9,589 nucleotides of DNA, taken from positions 1-9,589 of the forward strand of contig JAUUYJ010000077.1 in the NCBI GenBank assembly GCA_030588275.1. Direction: 5' to 3'. Numbering within the stretch: the stretch's first letter is position 1; the number at the start of each line of letters is the position of its first letter. The notes below the pieces were generated by a model. It was not told the origin of the DNA. It did no database searches and was given only the letters and a program-made list of their open reading frames with translations. Both the position numbers and the translations under genes were made by a program. This document shows, in pieces, positions 1-6,052 of this stretch. The stretch is from Candidatus Zixiibacteriota bacterium. GTDB lineage: Bacteria; Zixibacteria; MSB-5A5; GN15; JAAZOE01.

Positions 1-554
1 AACCAAACCCTGAAGGTCCGATTGTCGTTGGAATCAGGGGCGGGCATCTCTCGGCCGACTCCTATTCCAAATCGATATTGGGAAATCCAATTGCTTTGCT
101 TGGTCCAACAGAAAATGGATACGTCAACCCTTACATTGCCATAGAAGGTCGCAACGTTGGCTTCTCGTTGGGCTGGTTGAGAAATATAGGTTCCGATCTG
201 GATAAGGATCTGTTTAAGTTGGATGGGGATTTTCGGTCAACAAAGGATAATGTTTCAGGCCATCTCCGAATCGGTTCTTTTAAGAATGTGTATGCCATCA
301 CCTCTTTTAACGAAGGGGTTCCGATTGTTTCCCAGTACGGTTTTTTCCTTCTTGGTGCCGGTTATGGCGGAGTCGAGAAGTGGCACTTCCTAACCGGATT
401 CTCCGGTGGGTTCTATGAGGAGCCTGGCCTGTATTTGGGGATTAGCCATGATCTCGGCAGAATCGGATCGGCCGACCTGTCCTTACGCTATGGAACGGCG
501 GAGGATGAGACCGAACATGGTCTGTCTCTTGGCTGGTCAATTCCATTGAATTAA
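1..554 (+). CDS. C-terminal part of a beta-rich, probable envelope protein (5' end outside window)
   Basis: The reading frame is open from the left edge (first full codon at base 3) to TAA at 552-554, so this is the 3' part of a longer gene. A TTG at 78 could be read as a start, but the frame continues upstream with ordinary residues and no ribosome binding site precedes it. The about 183 visible residues are rich in Gly, Phe, Tyr and Leu. Short amphipathic stretches alternate with glycine turns (for example GFSLGWL, YGFFLLGAGYGG, GLYLGISHDLG), and the chain ends in the strand-like GLSLGWSIPLN. This pattern resembles beta-barrel or outer-membrane proteins, but the last residue is Asn rather than the common Phe. 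I recognise no specific family. Outer-membrane location is an inference from composition only. Confidence 0.7.
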   Translation, partial: PNPEGPIVVGIRGGHLSADSYSKSILGNPIALLGPTENGYVNPYIAIEGRNVGFSLGWLRNIGSDLDKDLFKLDGDFRSTKDNVSGHLRIGSFKNVYAITSFNEGVPIVSQYGFFLLGAGYGGVEKWHFLTGFSGGFYEEPGLYLGISHDLGRIGSADLSLRYGTAEDETEHGLSLGWSIPLN

Positions 555-555
555 T

Positions 556-584
556 CTGATGACAAGCCGGCAACCATATATAAT
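556..584 (+). promoter_or_regulatory. Candidate sigma-70-type promoter for the AhpD-like gene
   Basis: A perfect TATAAT lies at 579-584. With a 17-base spacer it pairs with a weak -35, CTGATG (556-561). Transcription would start near 591, about 30 bases before the GTG start. The hexamer sits in the short gap after the preceding stop codon, where a promoter is expected. Downstream, CCGGC (567-571) can pair with GCCGG (610-614), which overlaps the ribosome binding site; however, the left arm lies upstream of the predicted transcript start, so this pairing matters only if the transcript begins further upstream. Confidence 0.5.
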
Positions 585-622
585 GTTGTATCCAAATTTA
601 ACATTTCCAGCCGGAGGAAAGT

Positions 623-979
623 GTGTCAGATAAAATTGCCAAATTCCGAAAAATGCGGGAAGAGCTAAATGAAAAAATTCTGGCCCGAGATAACGTCAAT
701 ATCAAGCGGTTTTTTGGAATTGATAGTGCCGTTTATAGAGAAACGGAAGGGGGGCTCGATACCAAAACCAAAGAGCTTCTTGGCCTGGTCGCCTCAACCG
801 TTTTAAGGTGTGACGATTGCATAACTTACCATTTGATCCAGGCGGCTGAAGAGGGAGTGACCGATACCGAAATTGACGAAACATTGTCGATTGCCTTAGT
901 CGTCGGTGGTTCTATCACGATCCCCCATTTGCGCCGGGCGTACGACCTTTGGTCAGAATTGAATGATGAGGATAACTGA
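623..979 (+). CDS. AhpD-like / carboxymuconolactone decarboxylase family protein
   Basis: This 118-residue protein matches the small CMD/AhpD family in length and motif. Family members are alpha-helical oligomers and many act as thiol peroxidases or disulfide reductases. The family signature is visible as E51, then C63-D-D-C66-x3-H70, the Cys pair plus His and Glu used as redox and proton-relay residues in AhpD. A second conserved helix around residues 88-105 (LSIALVVGGS...PHLRRA) is also typical. Start is GTG at 623, preceded by a strong GGAGGA (613-618). The gene appears to be a single unit: a likely promoter lies just upstream and a 188-base gap follows. The neighbours do not identify its substrate. 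A peroxide-defence or thiol-redox role is inferred from the CxxC motif; decarboxylase activity is unlikely, since true decarboxylases of this family lack that pair. Confidence 0.88.
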   Translation: MSDKIAKFRKMREELNEKILARDNVNIKRFFGIDSAVYRETEGGLDTKTKELLGLVASTVLRCDDCITYHLIQAAEEGVTDTEIDETLSIALVVGGSITIPHLRRAYDLWSELNDEDN

Positions 980-1017
980 GAAGAACCACTCCAGCGACCG
1001 CCTTGAAACGGTGAAAT

Positions 1018-1064
1018 CTCTCGACCGGTTTGGGTTAGAGCCAACCGGAGGTTTGCCGTGAGAG
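1018..1064 (+). other. Two-part stem-loop in the gap before the sigma factor gene
   Basis: The 188-base gap 980-1167 holds a nested inverted repeat. An outer 5-base stem pairs CTCTC (1018-1022) with GAGAG (1060-1064). An inner 8-pair stem joins 1025-1033 and 1041-1048 (CCGGTTTGG with CCAACCGG, one bulged T) around the loop GTTAGAG. A run of six T (1080-1085) lies about 32 bases after the inner stem, too far for a standard intrinsic terminator. The structure could lie in the 3' end of the AhpD-like transcript or in the 5' leader of the sigma factor mRNA. I match it to no known RNA family. Confidence 0.4.
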
Positions 1065-1167
1065 GCTAGAATAAGGTTGTTTTTTGGCCGTCGATCCGCT
1101 ATTATCCCCAAAGTTATTGAAATAAAATCATAAACGATAGTCGCTTCTGAAGTAAGGACCAAAGGGT

Positions 1168-1734
1168 TTGCCCGAACTTGACGATAAATTGATACATGAT
1201 GCCCTGTTGGGGGAGCAGAAGGCTTTTACCGGCCTTGTAGAACGCTACCAGGGATCGGTCTATCATGTTGTCTTCCGCATTGTGCGGGATCGTGAGATTG
1301 CTTCCGATCTGGTACAGGAAACGTTCATGAAGGCGTTCAGTTCTTTGAAATCATATCGTTCCGAGTACCGGTTTTCGACCTGGCTTTATAAAATAGCGGC
1401 TAATGCCTCGATAGACCACCTGCGGAAAAAAAGGATTAAGGCGTTATCTCTTGATAACCCGATTGCAACCAAGGATGGACAGGTGGCAATCGAAATCCCG
1501 GACAACCGCCATCACCCCGAAGATGAAATTATTCGTCGGGAAAGGGCCGTTTCTATAAAGGAAGCGATTGATAGCCTGCCCGATAAATATCGGGTTGTTA
1601 TCGTCGCGCGACATCAGGAAGATAAATCGTACGACGAAATCGCCGAAGAACTGGGTGTCCCGGTCGGAACGGTTAAGGCTCGAATTTTTCGTGCCCGTGA
1701 ACTTTTGAAGAAAAAGCTTCGTGGTATTCGGTAG
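1168..1734 (+). CDS. RNA polymerase ECF sigma factor (RpoE-like)
   Basis: The 188-residue protein has the two-domain ECF layout. Region 2 covers about residues 20-90, with the core-binding segment DLVQETFMKAF (48-57) and the -10-recognition segment FSTWLYKIAANASIDHLR (69-86). After a variable linker, region 4 covers about 127-182, with the -35-binding helix-turn-helix YDEIAEELGVPVGTVKARIF (155-174). There is no C-terminal sensory extension. Start is TTG at 1168: an in-frame TAA at 1153-1155 leaves no alternative upstream, and AAGGA (1154-1158) lies nine bases before it. The stop is 10 bases from the start of the next gene, so the two are almost certainly co-transcribed. ECF factors usually sit beside a membrane anti-sigma factor (zf-HC2, RskA or RseA type); none is recognisable here. 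The likely targets include its own operon, but I could not identify a matching promoter. Confidence 0.95.
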   Translation: MPELDDKLIHDALLGEQKAFTGLVERYQGSVYHVVFRIVRDREIASDLVQETFMKAFSSLKSYRSEYRFSTWLYKIAANASIDHLRKKRIKALSLDNPIATKDGQVAIEIPDNRHHPEDEIIRRERAVSIKEAIDSLPDKYRVVIVARHQEDKSYDEIAEELGVPVGTVKARIFRARELLKKKLRGIR

Positions 1735-1744
1735 GAGAGTTCAG

Positions 1745-2818
1745 GTGTTTAAAAGGCGCATCATCATCGCATTATCAATAATGACTATCATCGCCGGTCC
1801 GGTAATGGCTGGAAAGACGTACCAGTTTGATTATCAAAAAATCGTTGAAGTCGAAGCACCGTTGGAGCTGACGCTCAATAACACCAACGGCAATATCACC
1901 ATTATCACTAACAACGACTCACAGCTCAAGGTTGAAGCGGTCAAGAAAATTTATGCCGATGATCAGGAAGATGCAGAATTGATCTCCGATCATGTACAGG
2001 TCTCAGTATCTCATGCCGATGGACATTTTACCATCGAACCACAATTCAGCCAAATTCAGGGCCGCTCTCCAAGTTTTTGGCAGAAGCTGTTTGGTAAGGC
2101 GGGTGAGCAGTCGTACGGCTCGCTCGATTTTGTCATTTCGGTTCCGACCGAATGTAATATTGATATCTACAGTAGCAATGGGGACGTTGAAGTGGGCGGA
2201 GTTCAGGGACGAATCATGGTTTCCGGTTCGGTTGGAAATATTAAGGTTCATGATATTCAAGGTGCGGTCGAGATTAACACCACATCCGGTCAGGTCAGCC
2301 TAAATGACCTTGAAGGATTGGTACGGGTGATCGCCAACGGGTGCGATATCGATTTTTATTCTCTAATAGGTGATTTGGAAATACGAAATAGCTCCGGGAT
2401 TGTCAAAGGGGAGTATTTGACCGGTGATCTGATTGTGAATCAGGTCAGGGGGGATATTACGTTAAATCATATCGAAGGGGATATCAGGGGGAAGTCAAAA
2501 ACCGGTAAATTCAAAATTTGGCAGGATTTTGGCTCAGTTGACTTGTCAACCGAATCAGGCGATATTGAGATCAGAACCGAATTAAATTCCTCCAAACAGT
2601 ATTTTATTGAAACCATCTCCGGCTCTATCCGTTTTTTGATACCAGAGGCTTCGGGAGGCAAGATTAAGATGGAGGCCGGTTCGGGTAATATCGATGCCCA
2701 GATTCCGATCTCAATCGACTCCTTTACTCGGACCAGAATATCAGGAAGCTTTGGATCCGAGGGTCCCAAAGTTTCGCTGATAACGGTATCAGGAGCGATT
2801 ACACTGGCTGAATTTTAG
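1745..2818 (+). CDS. Exported DUF4097-family beta-solenoid protein
   Basis: I place the start at GTG 1745 rather than the in-frame GTG at 1721: AGGAGAG (1733-1739) precedes 1745 at good spacing, and the resulting 357-residue protein begins with a clean signal peptide (FKRR, hydrophobic core, VMA at 20-22 before GK). From about residue 30 the chain is a series of short beta strands with a recurring Ser/Thr/Asn-x-Gly-x-hydrophobic turn at about 20-residue spacing (SSNGDVEV, TTSGQVSL, TKTGKFKI, TESGDIEI, GSGNIDA). This is the DUF4097/DUF2807 putative-adhesin pattern, a right-handed beta-helix or toastrack-like fold. It ends with a typical capping strand (VSGAITLAEF). There is no membrane anchor or lipobox, so the mature protein should be periplasmic or surface-exposed. 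It follows the sigma gene by 10 bases. Its molecular function is unknown; a structural or envelope-sensing role is inferred. Confidence 0.88.
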   Translation: MFKRRIIIALSIMTIIAGPVMAGKTYQFDYQKIVEVEAPLELTLNNTNGNITIITNNDSQLKVEAVKKIYADDQEDAELISDHVQVSVSHADGHFTIEPQFSQIQGRSPSFWQKLFGKAGEQSYGSLDFVISVPTECNIDIYSSNGDVEVGGVQGRIMVSGSVGNIKVHDIQGAVEINTTSGQVSLNDLEGLVRVIANGCDIDFYSLIGDLEIRNSSGIVKGEYLTGDLIVNQVRGDITLNHIEGDIRGKSKTGKFKIWQDFGSVDLSTESGDIEIRTELNSSKQYFIETISGSIRFLIPEASGGKIKMEAGSGNIDAQIPISIDSFTRTRISGSFGSEGPKVSLITVSGAITLAEF

Positions 2819-2842
2819 CGATCCGGTAGGAATATTTATATT

Positions 2843-4237
2843 ATGCGGTATTTGTTAATCATATTGATGCTTTTGACTCCGGTTGTAAGCGCGGTGGCGC
2901 AACAGTCGGCACCCGACAGATATATCCGGATCACCCATTCTTCCTCCGGAACTGAGGCGCTTGATTCGCTCGGCCAAACGTGGTATTTCAATTATAAAAC
3001 CGACAGCTTTGAGGCGACCCCACCCGACTATGATCCCGATGACGATGGAGAATTTGCCGACACCGACTTTGGACTTGATGCTCCAGTGTTGCCGCCGGAA
3101 ACCCGTTGTACCGATATTTATCACGGCGATATCTTAGATTTTTTTGGGACAGTTGAGATTGGGCTGGATCGACGCATCAAGGGTTCGGTTTTTTGTGGTG
3201 ACGATATTGTTGTACGGGGATTGGTTGACGGCGAAGTTTTCAGTCTTAAGACGGTTACAGTTGAGAATAGTGGTGAAGTTCGCGGTAGCGTGATCGCCAA
3301 GGAGATCATCCTGAAGCGGGACGGGCGGATTTTGGGAAATGATCAAGAGGTTCCATTTCCGAATATATTTTCCAATACTCTGACATTTTTTGGCGGAATT
3401 CTGACCGGTTTTAAAGGCCTGTTTATTTCGGCATTTCTCCTTTTTGTCTGTGTCATTATGCTTGCTTTGTTCCCCAAGAATGTCAAACGGGCCTCTGATA
3501 AAATTTCACAAAAGCCACTTGTTTCGTTCGGTTGGGGTGTTTTGGGATGGGTGCTTTTTGGTCCGGCAACCGGAATTTGTGTGGCTTTGTTGGCGTTGAC
3601 TTTGATCGGTATCCCGTTGATACCGTTTTTGGCTTTAATTATCGTTGCTCTTATTATGCTGGCGATCACCTCCGTATCGGTTGCCCTCGGGCGGGTGATA
3701 AGCTCCCGAATTGGATCGTATCCGAAGTCTGAATTTGCCGCATCCGTCGGCGGAATCGTGATCCTTTCCATTCCTTTTCTGATTTGGATATTCTTTGAAG
3801 CTCTGAATTTAGAAGGCCTGTCGATTGCCGCGATGGTCATATTTATTGTCCTTGATTCGATCGCTTTAGCAATTGGAATGGGTGGTGTTGTTTCGACCCG
3901 ATTGGGATTTGGACCAAAAAAGAAAAAGTGGAAACCGGGCGATCCGATCCCCGGATATGGTGCGACCCAAACATCTCATCCTTCTCAGGCGTCTACGGCT
4001 CAGGCTGTGTCGCCAACTCTGCCCCCCCCCCCACCCCCACCGATGCCGACTCCACCTCCCCCACCATCATCCATGCCAGTCTCAGAGGATGGTTCTGCTG
4101 TGCCAGCATCACCGGCTCCGACCTCTGCTCCTCCTTTGCCCAATCCGCCTCCACCAATAATTACTCCCCCTCCGATTCCTCCAACGCGGCCAAACCTTCC
4201 GCCGGATAAAAAAGATAACCCAGGGGATGCAACCTAA
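2843..4237 (+). CDS. Exported bactofilin-like domain fused to a polytopic membrane region and proline-rich tail
   Basis: The 464-residue protein has four parts. Residues 1-19 form a signal peptide (ending VSAVAQ). Residues 20-90 are an acidic, probably extracytoplasmic stretch with DPDDDGE. Residues about 91-165 form a polymer-forming, bactofilin-like beta-helix with the rung pattern GSVFCGDDIVVRGLVDGEV and GEVRGSVIAKEIIL. Membrane segments follow at about 188-210, 229-252, 256-283, 299-318 and 325-350. Basic residues (KNVKR after the first, KKKKWK after the last) indicate a cytoplasmic C terminus. Residues 391-455 are proline-rich and contain the C11 tract. ATG 2843 is 24 bases after the preceding stop; the only purine tract, GGTAGG at 2825-2830, is distant, suggesting modest or coupled translation. 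Bactofilins normally polymerise in the cytoplasm, whereas this domain is predicted outside. It may scaffold or sense the envelope; no family name beyond the domain can be assigned. Confidence 0.82.
   Translation: MRYLLIILMLLTPVVSAVAQQSAPDRYIRITHSSSGTEALDSLGQTWYFNYKTDSFEATPPDYDPDDDGEFADTDFGLDAPVLPPETRCTDIYHGDILDFFGTVEIGLDRRIKGSVFCGDDIVVRGLVDGEVFSLKTVTVENSGEVRGSVIAKEIILKRDGRILGNDQEVPFPNIFSNTLTFFGGILTGFKGLFISAFLLFVCVIMLALFPKNVKRASDKISQKPLVSFGWGVLGWVLFGPATGICVALLALTLIGIPLIPFLALIIVALIMLAITSVSVALGRVISSRIGSYPKSEFAASVGGIVILSIPFLIWIFFEALNLEGLSIAAMVIFIVLDSIALAIGMGGVVSTRLGFGPKKKKWKPGDPIPGYGATQTSHPSQASTAQAVSPTLPPPPPPPMPTPPPPPSSMPVSEDGSAVPASPAPTSAPPLPNPPPPIITPPPIPPTRPNLPPDKKDNPGDAT
4022..4032 (+). repeat. 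C11 homopolymer within the proline-rich tail
   Basis: Eleven consecutive C lie inside the bactofilin-like gene and encode part of a seven-proline run. Another C5 follows after one A. Long poly-C tracts are classic sites of slipped-strand mispairing. Loss of one C would move translation into a frame ending at 4160; gain of one C would move it into a frame ending at 4209. Either change alters only the last 55-75 residues and leaves the membrane domain intact. Confidence 0.9.
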
Positions 4238-4288
4238 CCTGCCCAACACCCGTCTTATAAATAAGCAATTTATTTTCAATAAGGCAGG
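4238..4288 (+). promoter_or_regulatory. Nested inverted repeats covering the start region of the toastrack gene
   Basis: CCTGCC (4238-4243) is the exact complement of GGCAGG (4283-4288), which overlaps the only purine-rich stretch, AAGGCAGG, before ATG 4295. Between them AAATAA (4259-4264) pairs with TTATTT (4270-4275) around a five-base loop. In a read-through transcript from the upstream gene the outer stem would hide the ribosome binding site. There is no T-run after the outer stem, so this is not an intrinsic terminator. Confidence 0.4.
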
Positions 4289-4294
4289 TGTGAT

Positions 4295-5503
4295 ATGAAG
4301 CGCAATTTACTTTCCATCCTGATTTTCATTCTTATTACCTCCTCAGTTATTGTTGCTCGCGATATGACGCGGCTCAATCGTAACATAGAGAAGGATCGCC
4401 AGGTCAAAACGGTTCATCTGGATTCGGATATCGGGGCGGCCCGCTTTAATATAAAAACCCATGACGGGGGAGATATTTTCGAGGCTTCGGTTCGTTATGA
4501 TGCTGATAAGGTAAATTCGGATATCGAATATGAACTTTCGGGGAGTTCTGCCGAGATCTTTCTATCCTCCTCACAACGTCGCAAGAAATTTGATATGGAT
4601 AGCGATGATAATCGTTGGAAATCATCTTTATCGACCGATTACGAATGGGATATCGACTTAGACCTCGGTTTTGCCGAGAGCAAAATTGACCTATCCGGTC
4701 TGCCTCTTATCCGATTTAAACTCGATGTTGGAGCTTCGGAGATGGAAGTAAAATTTGATCGCCCCAATCCGGTCCGGATGAAACGTTTTACAATTGATGC
4801 CGGGGCTGGAGAGATTGACTTGATTGGTCTCGGTTATGCCAATTTTGAGCGATTTGATTTAGACGCCGGAGCGGGTGAACTTTATATCGATTTTAGCGGT
4901 ATGACCAAAGGGCGGCATGTTGCGTCAATTGATGCCGGCGTTGGGGAACTCCGCATTCAATTACCTGAAGATTTTCCAGTTAGAATTGATGTGGATGATA
5001 GTTGGTTAAGTTCGGTGGAAATCAGCGGCAATGATCTGGATGAAATCGACGACAATCTGTTTGAAACTGATGATTTTGATAATAGTAAAGATGGTCTTGA
5101 TATCAGGCTGGATATTGGGATTGGGTCGGTTATCATCTCACAATCCGGAAATCCCGACCAGAGGATTATTTATCGGTCTGATCGTTATTATGGAAATCAC
5201 CGCAAGGCTCCCTTACCGGAACGAGTCTTGTTTCAAAACGGTTATGGTAGCTTTATACCACAGGTCTTGGCGGTACCGGCTTTACCCGCTATGCCTGCTC
5301 TACCGGATGTTTCCGCACTGTCAACATTGCTAAAACTCCCAACTCTCCCAGGCATACCGGCTCTCACGGAAATAACGGTAATTTCTGCTTTGTCGGATAT
5401 TGTTCCGGTAACCCTGGTTGCGCCGGTAGCTCCAATAGCGCCGCTACCGGAGGTGCCAGAATTTGACCATAATTCGGAGCATTCGCGACGTAAGGTTGAG
5501 TAG
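4295..5503 (+). CDS. Exported toastrack (DUF4097/LiaF-like) protein with a triplet-repeat tail
   Basis: This 402-residue protein starts with a signal peptide (residues 1-21, ending VIVA-RD). The body (about 40-285) repeats a strand-turn motif of Asp-hydrophobic/Ala-Gly-x-x-Glu: LDLGFAES (122-129), LDVGASEM (143-150), IDAGAGEI (167-174), LDAGAGEL (189-196), IDAGVGEL (212-219) and LDIGIGSV (272-279). This is characteristic of the toastrack fold found in DUF4097 and in the C-terminal domain of LiaF. After a basic linker (290-312), residues 326-388 form a run of three-residue units with a hydrophobic second position and Pro, Ser, Thr or Ala third. The end (389-402) is hydrophilic and charged. ATG 4295 follows the preceding stop by 57 bases. 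It shares the fold but not obvious sequence with the DUF4097 protein at 1745. LiaF-type toastracks act in cell-envelope stress sensing; that role is inferred here. Confidence 0.83.
   Translation: MKRNLLSILIFILITSSVIVARDMTRLNRNIEKDRQVKTVHLDSDIGAARFNIKTHDGGDIFEASVRYDADKVNSDIEYELSGSSAEIFLSSSQRRKKFDMDSDDNRWKSSLSTDYEWDIDLDLGFAESKIDLSGLPLIRFKLDVGASEMEVKFDRPNPVRMKRFTIDAGAGEIDLIGLGYANFERFDLDAGAGELYIDFSGMTKGRHVASIDAGVGELRIQLPEDFPVRIDVDDSWLSSVEISGNDLDEIDDNLFETDDFDNSKDGLDIRLDIGIGSVIISQSGNPDQRIIYRSDRYYGNHRKAPLPERVLFQNGYGSFIPQVLAVPALPAMPALPDVSALSTLLKLPTLPGIPALTEITVISALSDIVPVTLVAPVAPIAPLPEVPEFDHNSEHSRRKVE
5270..5458 (+). repeat. Degenerate 9-base tandem repeat encoding x-hydrophobic-Pro/Ser/Thr/Ala triplets
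   Basis: Twenty-one consecutive 9-base units encode residues 326-388 of the toastrack protein, for example ALP, AMP, ALP, DVS, ALS, then KLP, TLP, GIP, ALT, and later PVA, PIA, PLP, EVP. The second residue is always Leu, Ile, Val or Met and the third is mostly Pro, Ser, Thr or Ala. At DNA level many units resemble GCTNTACCG. The same periodicity makes the antisense strand read as a Gly-x-x pattern. Confidence 0.75.
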
Positions 5504-5509
5504 AAATCA

Positions 5510-5624
5510 ATGTCCAAAAAAGGCTTGACATTATAACCTGTGTGTGAGTATTTATTGGTTCTGGGAGCGGTAGTCGATTCTGAGCGAAAATCTCCAGGCC
5601 TGTTCTCAAACTGAATTTGGACAT
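5510..5624 (+). repeat. Perfect 9-base inverted repeat flanking the STAS gene promoter
   Basis: ATGTCCAAA at 5510-5518 is the exact reverse complement of TTTGGACAT at 5616-5624, with 97 bases between. The candidate promoter lies between the arms. The left arm is upstream of the predicted transcript start, so if functional the pair would act as two DNA sites rather than as an RNA stem. Chance occurrence is possible. Confidence 0.4.
5525..5554 (+). promoter_or_regulatory. Candidate sigma-70-type promoter for the partner-switching genes
   Basis: A perfect -35 TTGACA (5525-5530) is followed after 18 bases by a weak -10, TATTTA (5549-5554). It lies in the 148-base gap between the toastrack stop and the STAS start and is the best promoter-like sequence there. 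It would give a 5' leader of about 90 bases. It implies that the partner-switching genes can be transcribed separately from the envelope cassette. Confidence 0.45.
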
Positions 5625-5651
5625 ATAAATACCATACCGGGGAGTAAATAA

Positions 5652-5987
5652 ATGAAGATCAATCATCACGAAGAGAGTGGAATCGTAATAATCGCACCGA
5701 AAGGTAAGATTATGGGTGGACCTGAATCGACCGCCCTGCACGATCTTTTACACGATCTGATTGAGCAGAAAAAAACCAGTGTAATCATCGATTTGGCCAA
5801 AGTTGACTGGATGAATTCGACCGGATTAGGGCTTCTGATTTCAGGTCTGACAACTCTTCGCAAAGCCGGAGGGGAACTCAAACTGGCCAACGTAACTGAC
5901 AAAATCCAATCATTATTGACGATCACCAAGTTGGTCACAGTTTTTAAATCGTTTGATTCGATTGACGAAGCAGTAAAGTCATTTTAG
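5652..5987 (+). CDS. STAS-domain anti-anti-sigma factor (RsbV/SpoIIAA family)
   Basis: At 111 residues this is a single STAS domain of the usual family length. The hallmark is VDWMNSTGLGLLISG (51-65): Ser56 in MNSTGLG is at the position phosphorylated in SpoIIAA and RsbV, although Asn55 replaces the common Asp. The N-terminal strands (GIVIIAPKGKI), helix and IIDL strand before the motif are also typical. In partner switching the unphosphorylated protein binds the HATPase_c kinase and frees its target; phosphorylation at Ser56 breaks that contact. ATG 5652 is preceded by a good GGGGAG (5639-5644). Its expected kinase starts 65 bases downstream and its expected phosphatase follows, so the whole cycle is encoded together. 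A strong terminator lies directly after this gene, so it is probably expressed in excess over the kinase. Confidence 0.93.
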   Translation: MKINHHEESGIVIIAPKGKIMGGPESTALHDLLHDLIEQKKTSVIIDLAKVDWMNSTGLGLLISGLTTLRKAGGELKLANVTDKIQSLLTITKLVTVFKSFDSIDEAVKSF

Positions 5988-6009
5988 GAGACGTTAAATT
6001 TTGGGACAT

Positions 6010-6042
6010 AAGGTAGGTTGCGATGCGGCCTACCTTTTTTTT
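6010..6042 (+). terminator. Rho-independent terminator between the STAS and HATPase_c genes
   Basis: AAGGTAGG (6010-6017) and CCTACCTT (6029-6036) form a perfect 8-base stem around an 11-base loop, followed by an uninterrupted T-run (8 T at 6035-6042). All elements of an intrinsic terminator for + strand transcription are present. The T-run ends 10 bases before the ATG of the next gene, leaving no room for a promoter after it. Confidence 0.88.
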
Positions 6043-6052
6043 GAGATAACTT

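Noticed and set aside
1018..1064. Possible riboswitch, such as cyclic-di-GMP or tetrahydrofolate type
   Set aside because: A GGCAAACC on the minus strand recalls part of the cyclic-di-GMP-I core, but the other conserved segments are missing and the strand is wrong for the sigma gene.
1721..1744. Upstream GTG start for the DUF4097 gene overlapping the sigma gene
   Set aside because: It would place eight extra residues before the signal peptide and lacks a ribosome site, whereas GTG 1745 has AGGAGAG at proper distance.
3343..3840. 165-codon open frame on the minus strand opposite the bactofilin-like gene
   Set aside because: No motif or signal, and it mirrors the membrane segments of the + strand gene.
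5242..5517. Minus-strand frame with collagen-like Gly-x-x triplets
   Set aside because: The pattern is the complement of the 9-base repeat in the toastrack tail; no start signals support an antisense gene.
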